From an uncultured Alphaproteobacteria bacterium (lineage in GTDB: Bacteria > Pseudomonadota > Alphaproteobacteria > Reyranellales > Reyranellaceae): DNA of 6,519 nt. Position numbers and translations under genes: made by a program. The notes below the pieces were generated by a model. It had not been told where the DNA came from, ran no database searches, and was given only the letters and a program-made list of their open reading frames with translations. This document shows, piece by piece, positions 1 to 5,880 of the stretch (its first letter is position 1; every line of letters begins with the position of its first letter). The DNA lies in assembly GCA_903929895.1 (NCBI GenBank), contig CAIYWM010000228.1, forward strand, positions 1 through 6,519, in the 5' to 3' direction.

Positions 1-873
1 CGGATTGAGCTTGAGCGCCTGATCGAAGTCGGCGACCGCCTCTTCGAACTTGCCCTTCTTCGTGTAGTAGACGATGCCGCGGTTGACCAGCGGGCTCGGA
101 TCCTTGGGCGTCAATTCATGGGCGATCGTGTAGTCCGTAAGCGCGTTGTCGGCGTCACCGATCCGATGATAGGCGATGCCACGCTGCATGTGGGCGAAAG
201 CCTGACCGGGCTTGAGCTTGATGCCCTCCGAGAAGTCGGCGATCGCCTGCTTCAGGTCGTCCTTGTACATGTAGGCTGCGCCGCGGCCGACCCAGGGCGC
301 TCCATCCCGCGGATTGAGGCGGATCGACTCGGTGAAGTCGGCGATCGCCTTGTCGTAGTCGCTCTTGTCGTACCAGGCGAGGCCGCGCTGGAAATGGACG
401 AAAGCGGCCTGCAGCGCGATCCGGTTGGCCTCCTGCTGCGGTGTCCGGGCAAGCTGGCTGGTGACCGAATCAGGCACCTGGGTGAGCGAGACCGGCTCGA
501 TCTTGTCAGGCAGGATCTTTATCGCCGTCGTGAAGTCGGAGATCGCCTGGCTCACGTCGCCCTTCTTGCGATAGACGATGCCTCGGTTGGTCCAGGCGCT
601 GATCTCCTTGGAGTTGATCTTGAGCGCCGCGTTGAAGTCGGCGATCGCGCCCTCGTTGTTGTCCTTGCGCGTGTAGAGCACGACGCCGCGGTTGATCAGC
701 GGCAGCGTATCGCGTGGCGCAAGCCGGATGGCATCGCTGTAGTCGATGATCGCGCGATCGGCCTCGCCGATCGTCTGATGGACGACGCCGCGCTGGATGT
801 AGAGATGCGGGTTGAGCGGCTGCGCCATGATCGCGTCGTTGTACATCCGGACCGCGGTCCTGAAGTCGGCCTT
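1..873 (-). repeat. Tandem ~102-bp coding repeats (TPR units)
   Basis: The DNA has a 102-105-bp periodicity matching 34-35-residue TPR units. On the plus strand the anchor gaagtc (or gtagtc) recurs at about 25, 130, 232, 334, 532, 634, 739 and 862. The 198-bp step from 334 to 532 marks the non-TPR insertion. The extended word gaagtcggcgatcgcc is identical at 232 and 334, with near copies at 25, 532 and 634. The periodicity is explained by the protein repeats encoded on the minus strand; it is not a separate DNA element. The near-identical words could allow slippage or recombination that changes repeat number. Confidence 0.8.
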
Positions 874-1221
874 GGAGCGCTTGTCGCTGTCCGGGCCGCT
901 TTCCGACAGACCCCGGTGGAGATAGGCCAGCGCGAGGGCACTGCCCGAGAGAAGCCCCTTGTCGATGACTTCGGTGCAGGCCGCGACCTTCGTCGGCGCA
1001 TCAGCGCCGGTGACGCCGTAGCAGACGTCCGCCTCCGGCGGATTGCCGGGCTTCTTCGCGGGCTGCTGCTGGGTCTTCTGTTGGCCCGGTGGCTGTGTGG
1101 CCGCCTTCGGCTGGGCAAGCACATTCGTAGCGCCCACGGAACACAGTGCCCCCAAGGCGACGCCCAAGGAAGTACCACGCGCGACGAGACGCACCGCGGC
1201 CCAACGCTCAAAACCCCACAT
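1..1221 (-). CDS. Exported TPR-repeat protein (partial, C-terminus beyond window)
   Basis: Translating the minus strand from the ATG at 1221 gives 407 open codons that run off the left edge. Residues 1-36 look like a Sec signal peptide: an Arg-containing start, a hydrophobic GVALGAL stretch, and a possible signal peptidase I cut after VLA at residue 36. Residues 37-63 form a Gln/Pro-rich linker. Next comes a segment with Cys67 and Cys82 inside an AACTEVID motif, which I recall from alphaproteobacterial TPR proteins. One degenerate TPR (about 98-137) and clear 34-35-residue TPRs at about 138-171, 172-206, 207-240, 274-306, 307-340, 341-374 and 375-407 follow, with the usual RG...Y and A..DF..A...P pattern. 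A non-TPR stretch of about 33 residues splits repeats 4 and 5. TPRs bind proteins, so this is probably a periplasmic scaffold; the partner is unknown. AAGAGG six bases upstream supports the 1221 start. In-frame ATGs at 1227 and 1260 are alternatives, and the one at 1260 has GGAG five bases upstream. Confidence 0.88.
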   Translation of the reverse strand, partial: MWGFERWAAVRLVARGTSLGVALGALCSVGATNVLAQPKAATQPPGQQKTQQQPAKKPGNPPEADVCYGVTGADAPTKVAACTEVIDKGLLSGSALALAYLHRGLSESGPDSDKRSKADFRTAVRMYNDAIMAQPLNPHLYIQRGVVHQTIGEADRAIIDYSDAIRLAPRDTLPLINRGVVLYTRKDNNEGAIADFNAALKINSKEISAWTNRGIVYRKKGDVSQAISDFTTAIKILPDKIEPVSLTQVPDSVTSQLARTPQQEANRIALQAAFVHFQRGLAWYDKSDYDKAIADFTESIRLNPRDGAPWVGRGAAYMYKDDLKQAIADFSEGIKLKPGQAFAHMQRGIAYHRIGDADNALTDYTIAHELTPKDPSPLVNRGIVYYTKKGKFEEAVADFDQALKLNP

Positions 1222-1227
1222 GACCAT

Positions 1228-1233
1228 CCTCTT
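1228..1233 (-). promoter_or_regulatory. Ribosome binding site favouring the 1221 start of the TPR gene
   Basis: Read on the minus strand, AAGAGG ends six bases before the ATG at 1221. It directly abuts the in-frame ATG at 1227, which is too close to serve that codon. A second possible site, GGAG (1266-1269), lies five bases before the ATG at 1260, so a 13-residue N-terminal extension cannot be excluded. Confidence 0.5.
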
Positions 1234-1380
1234 GCCAGCGCAGACAGCCCCCAAAGCCATTTGCACTCCACAGGCGAAAGTACCCAATGACGAGACTTTT
1301 CAGCCATTTGGAAGGCAGAGGCAAGGCCGCCCGCGCCCAAATCCCGACACAATCCTCCGGGTTTCAGCTTCGCCATCGAC

Positions 1381-1407
1381 GGCAGGCATCCTTTTTGGCA
1401 CCCTGCC
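1381..1407. promoter_or_regulatory. Inverted repeat in the divergent intergenic region
   Basis: GGCAGG (1381-1386) and CCTGCC (1402-1407) form a perfect 6-bp inverted repeat with a 15-base T-rich centre. It lies just upstream of the binding-protein ribosome binding site, in the 213-bp gap between divergent genes. It could be an operator or a small leader hairpin. A shifted pairing (GCAGGC with GCCTGC) is also possible. Six base pairs can arise by chance in GC-rich DNA, so this is only a candidate. I found no convincing -35/-10 pair in the gap for either gene. Confidence 0.25.
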
Positions 1408-1420
1408 TGCGTTAGTAAAG

Positions 1421-1425
1421 GGAGG
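1421..1425 (+). promoter_or_regulatory. Ribosome binding site of the TctC-family gene
   Basis: GGAGG lies nine bases upstream of the ATG at 1435, within an A-rich leader (aaacaaaaa). This is a strong canonical site. It fixes the start, because the encoded leader begins with the positively charged segment expected of an exported protein. Confidence 0.8.
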
Positions 1426-1434
1426 AAACAAAAA

Positions 1435-2427
1435 ATGACGAGCAAGATGCGCCCGATCGGGCGCCGTACAGTCGTGGGCGGAATCGCTGCCGCCGCCCTC
1501 GCCGCCCCGGCGATTGTGGCGGCGCAGGGCACATATCCCAACAAGACGGTCCGCTACATCAACCCGTTCCCGGCCGGTGGTGCGACGGACACGCTGTCGC
1601 GAATGTTCTGCGCCAAGCTGACGGAGATCAGCGGCCAGCAATGGATCGTGGAGAACAAGGGCGGCTCGGGCGGCAATGTCGGCATGGATGCGCTCGCCCA
1701 GTCGGCGCCCGACGGCTACACGCTGGGTCTCGGCGGAATCGCCAGCCACGCCATCTCGCCCACCCTCTATGCCAAGCTGCCGTTCAACGCGAGAACCGAC
1801 TTTACCTTCATCTCGACGATTTGGCAGTTGCCCAACATGCTGGTGGTCAATCTCGACCTGCCGGCGAAAACGGTGCCTGAGCTGATCGAACTGCTGCGCA
1901 AGAACCCCGGCAAGTATTCCTACGGTTCCGCCGGGTCCGGCACGACGCTGCACCTCTGCGGCGAGTTGTTCAAGATCATGGCCAAGGTCGACATTGTCCA
2001 TGTCCCCTATCGCGGCGGCGGGCCCGCCATGCAGGACCTGCTGGCCGGCCAGATCAACATGATCTTCGACAACATCCCCGGCGCGCTGGCGCAGTCCCGT
2101 CCCGGCAAGGTGCGGGCGCTGGGCGTCACGTCGGAGAAGCGCAGCCCGGTCGTGCCGGATGTGCCCGCCATCGCCGAGACCCTGCCGGGCTTCGACATCA
2201 GCTCGTGGACCACGCTCACGGGTCCCGCGAAGCTGCCGCCCGAGATCATCGCCCGACTGTCGGAGCTGTCGAAGAAGGCGCTCGAGAGCGAGGACCTCAA
2301 GGCCAAGTTCTTCGAGCAGGCCGCCATCGCGGTCTGGCGCACCCCGGCCGACACACTGGCCTATCGCGATGCGGAGGAAGCCCGTCTCGCGCCGATCATC
2401 AAGGCATCGGGCGCGCGCGTCGACTGA
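1435..2427 (+). CDS. TctC/Bug-family periplasmic solute-binding protein
   Basis: This 330-residue protein has the usual length and motif order of the tripartite tricarboxylate transporter receptor (TctC/Bug) family. The leader carries Arg10-Arg11 in GRRTVVGG, then an Ala-rich hydrophobic run to about residue 30, which suggests Tat or Sec export with cleavage near AQG. Mature-domain hallmarks are PFPAGGATD (residues 44-52, including the Asp associated with carboxylate binding in Bug proteins), VENKGGSGGNVG (72-83), PDGYTL (92-97), YGSAGSG, VPYRGGGPAMQDLLAGQ (Tyr at 192) and MIFDN (Asp at 212). These receptors bind small carboxylates and similar solutes in the periplasm and pass them to TctA/TctB membrane proteins. 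No TctA or TctB gene is in the window, so the receptor is orphan here, which is common in proteobacteria with expanded Bug families. It probably shares an mRNA with the ThDP enzyme 21 bp downstream. The ligand cannot be inferred. Confidence 0.93.
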   Translation: MTSKMRPIGRRTVVGGIAAAALAAPAIVAAQGTYPNKTVRYINPFPAGGATDTLSRMFCAKLTEISGQQWIVENKGGSGGNVGMDALAQSAPDGYTLGLGGIASHAISPTLYAKLPFNARTDFTFISTIWQLPNMLVVNLDLPAKTVPELIELLRKNPGKYSYGSAGSGTTLHLCGELFKIMAKVDIVHVPYRGGGPAMQDLLAGQINMIFDNIPGALAQSRPGKVRALGVTSEKRSPVVPDVPAIAETLPGFDISSWTTLTGPAKLPPEIIARLSELSKKALESEDLKAKFFEQAAIAVWRTPADTLAYRDAEEARLAPIIKASGARVD

Positions 2428-2441
2428 CTCGCGTGTAGACT

Positions 2442-2447
2442 GGAGGG
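2442..2447 (+). promoter_or_regulatory. Closely spaced ribosome binding site of the ThDP-enzyme gene
   Basis: GGAGGG ends only one base before the ATG at 2449, much tighter than the usual 5-9 bases. There is no other in-frame ATG, GTG or TTG until the Met at codon 13, and that would remove the start of the first conserved helix. The 2449 start is therefore kept. Ribosomes terminating on the receptor gene at 2425-2427 may re-initiate here by translational coupling. Confidence 0.55.
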
Positions 2448-2448
2448 C

Positions 2449-4086
2449 ATGCAGACCCTCAATACCGCCCAGACCGTCCTGTCGATGCTGGAAGTGAACG
2501 GCATCGACACCCTGTTCTGTCTTCCCGGCGTCCAGAACGATCCGTTCTTCGACGCGCTCTACGACCGCACCAACGCGATCCGCCCGATCCATGCGCGCCA
2601 CGAGCAGGCCTGTGCCTACATGGCGCTGGGCTATGCGATGGCGAGCGGCAAGCCCTCGGCCTACGTGGTCGTGCCCGGACCCGGCTTCCTCAACACGACG
2701 GCGGCGCTCGCAACCGCCTATGCCGTCAACGCGCCGGTGCTGGCGCTGACGGGGCAGATCCAGCAGTCGATGATCGGTCGCAATGTCGGCCTGCTGCACG
2801 AGCTGCCTGACCAGCTCGCGATCATGCGCGGCCTCACCAAATGGGCCGACCGCATCCCCTCGCCCAGCGCGGCACCTGGCCTAGTGAACGAGGCCTTCCG
2901 CCGTCTTCTCTCGGGTCGCCGGCGCCCGGTCGCGCTCGAATGCGCCATGGATACCTGGGCCAGGCGTGCACCGGTCGAGCTGATCGGCACGGCGGCGACC
3001 GCCGATCCGTGCCCGGTCGACGAGGAGTCCGTCGAACGCGCTGCAAAGCTTCTGGGTAGCGCCGAGCATCCCTTGATCGTGGTCGGCGGCGGCGCCCAGG
3101 GTGCGGGCGAATATGTCCAGCGGATCGCCGAACTGCTCGACGCGCCGGTGATCACCGGCCGCATGGGCCAGGGTGTGATCGACGGGCGGCATCGTCTCTC
3201 TATCACCGCGCCGGCCGGCTACCGCTTCTGGGGCGAGGCCGACGTGGTGCTCGCGATAGGCACCCGCCTGCAGCCACAGCAGCAGAACTGGGGCCTCGAC
3301 GATACGCTGAAGATCGTTCGCATCGACGCCGACAGCGAAGAGCTCGACCGCCAGCGCAAGCCCGAGATCGGCATCGTGGGCGATGCCACCGCAACCCTGA
3401 AGGTGCTGGCCGACCGCCTGGAAAAGCACGCCCGCCGGCACAGCGGCCGGGCCGCGCATGTCGCCGGGATCAAGGCGGCGGCTACGAAGAAGATCCACGA
3501 GACCCTGGCGCCGCAGATCGCCTACCTTGAGGCGATGCGCAAGGCGCTGCCCGACGACGGCATCCTGGTCGATGAGCTGACCCAGATCGGCTACGCCGCC
3601 CGCTTCGCCTGGCCGAGCTACGGACCGCGCACCTTCCTGTCGCCCGGCTATCAGGGCACCCTCGGCTGGGGCTACGCCACAGCACTCGGCGCCAAGGTCG
3701 CCAGGCCCGACACGGCGGTGCTGTCGATCAGCGGTGACGGCGGCTTCATGTTCACCGCGATGGAGATGGCGACGGCGGCCCAGCACGGGATCGGCGTCGT
3801 GGCGGTCGTGTTCAGCGACGGCGCCTTCGGCAACGTGCGGCGCATCCAGCAGCAGTCCTTCAACAACCGCACCATCGCTACGGAACTGCGCAATCCCGAC
3901 TTCGTGAAGCTGGCCGAGAGCTTCGGCGTCGACGCCGTCCGCGTCGGGTCGCCCGACGAGCTGGGCGCTGCGATTTCTCGCGGCATCGCCAAGGGTGCGC
4001 CCCTCCTGATCGACTGTCCCGTGGGCCAGTTCCCCGACCCGTGGTCGCTCGTCACCCTGCCACGAATCAGGCCGCCGAAGGCTTAG
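2449..4086 (+). CDS. Thiamine-diphosphate-dependent enzyme, acetolactate synthase-like superfamily
   Basis: The 545-residue protein shows the complete PYR, middle and PP domain architecture of the ThDP decarboxylase/carboligase superfamily. The PYR domain (about 1-170) opens with FCLPG and carries RHEQ, whose Glu52 is the conserved residue that activates the thiamine aminopyrimidine. The middle domain (about 185-320) includes IVVGGGA and the DVVLAIGTRL strand. The PP domain (about 360-530) has LGWGYATALGAK and the cofactor motif GDG at 429-431. The usual Asn-Asn that closes this motif is Ser456-Asp457 at the expected 24-residue spacing; Asp can still be a Mg2+ ligand, as in some relatives with ND. 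Known members cleave or join 2-oxo acids (acetolactate synthase, benzoylformate decarboxylase, 2-oxo acid decarboxylases). Nothing seen identifies the substrate, and no small regulatory subunit follows, which argues against a biosynthetic acetolactate synthase. Pairing with a carboxylate receptor suggests a catabolic 2-oxo acid lyase. Its stop overlaps the CYTH gene's stop. Confidence 0.9.
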   Translation: MQTLNTAQTVLSMLEVNGIDTLFCLPGVQNDPFFDALYDRTNAIRPIHARHEQACAYMALGYAMASGKPSAYVVVPGPGFLNTTAALATAYAVNAPVLALTGQIQQSMIGRNVGLLHELPDQLAIMRGLTKWADRIPSPSAAPGLVNEAFRRLLSGRRRPVALECAMDTWARRAPVELIGTAATADPCPVDEESVERAAKLLGSAEHPLIVVGGGAQGAGEYVQRIAELLDAPVITGRMGQGVIDGRHRLSITAPAGYRFWGEADVVLAIGTRLQPQQQNWGLDDTLKIVRIDADSEELDRQRKPEIGIVGDATATLKVLADRLEKHARRHSGRAAHVAGIKAAATKKIHETLAPQIAYLEAMRKALPDDGILVDELTQIGYAARFAWPSYGPRTFLSPGYQGTLGWGYATALGAKVARPDTAVLSISGDGGFMFTAMEMATAAQHGIGVVAVVFSDGAFGNVRRIQQQSFNNRTIATELRNPDFVKLAESFGVDAVRVGSPDELGAAISRGIAKGAPLLIDCPVGQFPDPWSLVTLPRIRPPKA

Positions 4087-4625
4087 GCGACCTGTTTATT
4101 CGCCCTGATGTCGGCCAGCAGGTTCATGGCATGCGCCTGATCGGCGATGCGCTTCGAGGCGAAGCGCGGGTCGAGGGCGGGCGCGACCAGCAGGAGATTC
4201 TTCGCTAGGAAGTCCGGCAGCGGCGGCGGGTCGCTCTGCTCCTCCGGCATCTCGACTTCGGCCATCGCAAAGTAGGTCGAGCCGTCGTCGCGCCTGAAGA
4301 AATCGACGTCCCAGTGATAGCGGCCCTCGGTCCACGAATAGCGGACCTTCACCAGAGTCTCTCTGCGCTGGGTCCACAGGCGCGCGAAGTCGACGGCGCT
4401 CAGGCCCGTCTCGATCTCGACGACCTGCCCGTCGATCGTGCGCTTGTAGGTGAACACGTGGTCGGTCTTGCCGCCCCCTTCGAGAGAGCGGATGCGAAGT
4501 CCCGGCGCGTCGAGATAGGCCTGGCGCAGCAGATGGCGCGCGACACCGGGCATGGCGCCAAGGTCAGCTTCCAGCCCCACGACCTGCTCGTTCAGGACAA
4601 ATTTGCGCTCGTTCTCGATCGGCAT
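4083..4625 (-). CDS. CYTH-domain protein (triphosphate tunnel metalloenzyme family)
   Basis: The ATG at 4625 gives a 180-residue protein that opens with the CYTH signature ExExK (Glu4, Glu6, Lys8 in ENERKF). Later charged strands match a triphosphate tunnel: LRIRS (Arg44, Arg46), FTYKR (Lys61), EIE (Glu70, Glu72), KVRY (Lys93, Arg95), WDVDFF (Asp106, Asp108) and AEVEM (Glu123, Glu125). Characterised members hydrolyse inorganic triphosphate or thiamine triphosphate, or make cAMP (class IV adenylate cyclase). Phosphohydrolase activity is the more likely role, but the substrate is not determined. Length fits a single-domain family member with no CHAD domain. The frame stays open upstream to 4817, but that extension would overlap the divergent PLP-enzyme gene and precedes the N-terminal ExExK motif, so 4625 is preferred. 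No clear ribosome binding site precedes it. A link to the adjacent ThDP enzyme through thiamine triphosphate is tempting but unproven. Confidence 0.88.
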   Translation of the reverse strand: MPIENERKFVLNEQVVGLEADLGAMPGVARHLLRQAYLDAPGLRIRSLEGGGKTDHVFTYKRTIDGQVVEIETGLSAVDFARLWTQRRETLVKVRYSWTEGRYHWDVDFFRRDDGSTYFAMAEVEMPEEQSDPPPLPDFLAKNLLLVAPALDPRFASKRIADQAHAMNLLADIRANKQVA

Positions 4626-4633
4626 GCTAGAAT
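4603..4633 (+). promoter_or_regulatory. Candidate promoter giving a leaderless mRNA for the PLP-enzyme gene
   Basis: TAGAAT at 4628-4633 matches five of six bases of the -10 consensus and ends seven bases before the ATG at 4641. Initiation at the normal distance would place the mRNA 5' end at or next to the start codon. TTGCGC at 4603-4608 is a plausible -35, though the 19-base spacer is long. No Shine-Dalgarno sequence precedes the ATG, which agrees with leaderless translation. The promoter lies within the start of the divergent CYTH gene. Confidence 0.5.
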
Positions 4634-4640
4634 CGTCACC

Positions 4641-5780
4641 ATGGCCACACAGACAATCGACGACTTGCCGACGCCCGCGCTCATTCTCGACCGGGCGATC
4701 CTGCGCCGCAACCTCAAGCACATGAGCGAGCGCCTGCGTCATGCAGGTGTCATGCTCCGCCCCCACCTCAAGACCGCGAAGTCGGTCGAGATCGGCCGCA
4801 TGGCGGTCGAGGGTCACGACGGGCGGATCACCGTCTCGACCCTGGCCGAGGCACGCTACTTCGCCGACGGCGGCTTCAAGGACATCCTCTACGGCGTCGG
4901 CATCATCCCGTCCAAGCTCGGCGCGGTGACGGAACTGCGCCGGCGCGGCGTCAACCTGAGGGTCGTCACAGACAATCTCAGCGTGGCCCAGGCCATCGCG
5001 GCCGCGGCGAAGGACGGCGACACCTTTTCCGTTTTCATCGAGATCGACAGCGGCGGCGGCCGGGCGGGTCTACCCTTCCCCGCTATGCCCGGGCTGCTCG
5101 ACATCGCGCGCGTGCTGCATGAGACGCCGGGTGTTGAACTCGCCGGCGTGATGACTCATGCCGGCCATTCCTATCACCAGAGCACACCCGATGGCATTGC
5201 GGGCGTCGCCGAGCAGGAGCGCCTGGCCATCGTGACCGCGGCCGAAAAGCTGCGCGAAGCCGGCATTCCCTGCCCCATCGTCTCGGGCGGCTCGACGCCG
5301 ACGGCGATGCACTCGCGCGACTTCACCGGGATTACCGAGATGCGGCCGGGCGTTTATGTCTTCAACGACCTCGACCAGGAATACATCGGCTCTTGCGGCG
5401 CCGGCGACATCGCGCTCTCGGTGCTGGCCTCGGTGATCGGCCACTATCCGCACCGCAACCAGCTGCTGGTCGATGCCGGCGCGCTGGCGCTGTCCAAGGA
5501 CATCAGCGCGCAGGAGTTCCAGCCCAAGGTCGGCTACGGCACCATCGCTGATCCGCCGGCCGCCGGGATGGCTGTGATCGAGTGCTCGCAGGAGCACGGC
5601 TTCGTCGCCGCCGACGATCCCCTGCCGTATGGCAACCTTCCGGTCGGCGCGCGCGTCCGCATCCTGCCCAACCACGCCTGCATCACCGCGGCCGCCTACG
5701 ACCGCTACTACGTCGTCGACAGCGACCTCGACGGCGGCAGGTCGGTCGTCGACGTCTACGACCGCATCAACGGATGGTAA
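4641..5780 (+). CDS. DSD1/D-threonine aldolase-like PLP enzyme (alanine racemase fold)
   Basis: The 379-residue protein begins with DDLPTPALILD, the typical opening of fold-type III PLP enzymes of the D-serine dehydratase/D-threonine aldolase family. RPHLKTAK (40-47) is the cofactor segment, and Lys44 is the expected Schiff-base lysine; the RPHxKTHK form common in relatives has Ala46 in place of His. An alanine racemase-type barrel continues through VSTLAEA, FIEIDSGGGRAG, GVMTHAGHSY and SGGSTPT. The C-terminal domain carries PNHAC, whose His345 and Cys347 match the His-x-Cys zinc pair of eukaryotic-type D-serine dehydratase; aldolases more often have His-x-Asp. Expected chemistry is metal-assisted cleavage or dehydration of a D-3-hydroxy amino acid; the exact substrate is open. 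The frame stays open upstream to 4314, but that part only mirrors the CYTH gene and lacks family similarity, so 4641 is chosen. Confidence 0.88.
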   Translation: MATQTIDDLPTPALILDRAILRRNLKHMSERLRHAGVMLRPHLKTAKSVEIGRMAVEGHDGRITVSTLAEARYFADGGFKDILYGVGIIPSKLGAVTELRRRGVNLRVVTDNLSVAQAIAAAAKDGDTFSVFIEIDSGGGRAGLPFPAMPGLLDIARVLHETPGVELAGVMTHAGHSYHQSTPDGIAGVAEQERLAIVTAAEKLREAGIPCPIVSGGSTPTAMHSRDFTGITEMRPGVYVFNDLDQEYIGSCGAGDIALSVLASVIGHYPHRNQLLVDAGALALSKDISAQEFQPKVGYGTIADPPAAGMAVIECSQEHGFVAADDPLPYGNLPVGARVRILPNHACITAAAYDRYYVVDSDLDGGRSVVDVYDRINGW

Positions 5781-5793
5781 TCTTCCATTGCCA

Positions 5794-5870
5794 TCCTAAG
5801 CGAAGCGAAGGATCTCGCGTTGGCCCGGGAATCGTTCGGTCGCTCGGCTAGGTCCTTCGCTTCGCTAGGA
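5794..5870. repeat. Long imperfect palindrome between convergent genes (REP-like element or bidirectional terminator)
   Basis: The left arm (5794-5812, tcctaagcgaagcgaagga) and right arm (5853-5870, tccttcgcttcgctagga) pair along 18 bp with one bulged A; the loop is 40 bases. Each arm also has TCCT...AGGA ends that could close a smaller hairpin of its own, and contains the doubled word gcgaa. The element fills most of the 100-bp gap between two converging stop codons, where dispersed palindromic repeats often sit. There is no run of T after either arm, so it is not a classic intrinsic terminator, although a stem this long may still end transcription or protect mRNA 3' ends. Membership of a dispersed family is inferred from form and position; no second copy is in the window. 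Confidence 0.65.
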
Positions 5871-5880
5871 CGACCTGTAG

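Noticed and set aside
232..349. Copies of GCGATCGC resembling the cyanobacterial HIP1 octamer.
   Set aside because: They occur within the conserved A-I-A-D-F codons of successive TPRs, so coding constraint explains them.
118..1290. A 390-codon plus-strand open frame with repeated EVGDRL segments.
   Set aside because: It is the antisense image of the TPR gene. Its internal repeats come from the TPR periodicity, and the minus-strand frame has clear TPR consensus and a signal peptide.
1300..2799. A 499-codon minus-strand open frame.
   Set aside because: It lies opposite the well-supported receptor and ThDP genes, has Arg/Asp/Gly-rich low-complexity composition typical of antisense frames in GC-rich DNA, and shows no recognisable domain.
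2881..3786. A 301-codon minus-strand open frame.
   Set aside because: It is antisense to the ThDP enzyme, including its conserved PP domain, and has no family motifs of its own.
4314..4640. An N-terminal extension of the PLP enzyme.
   Set aside because: The extension is antisense to the CYTH gene and unlike the family, whose members begin near the LPTPALILD motif just after 4641.
4626..4817. An N-terminal extension of the CYTH protein.
   Set aside because: CYTH domains start with ExExK, which is encoded immediately after the ATG at 4625. The extension would overlap the divergent gene.
5794..5870. A classic rho-independent terminator.
   Set aside because: The stem is long, but the loop is 40 bases and no T-run follows either arm, so it is listed as a repeat with only possible terminator function.
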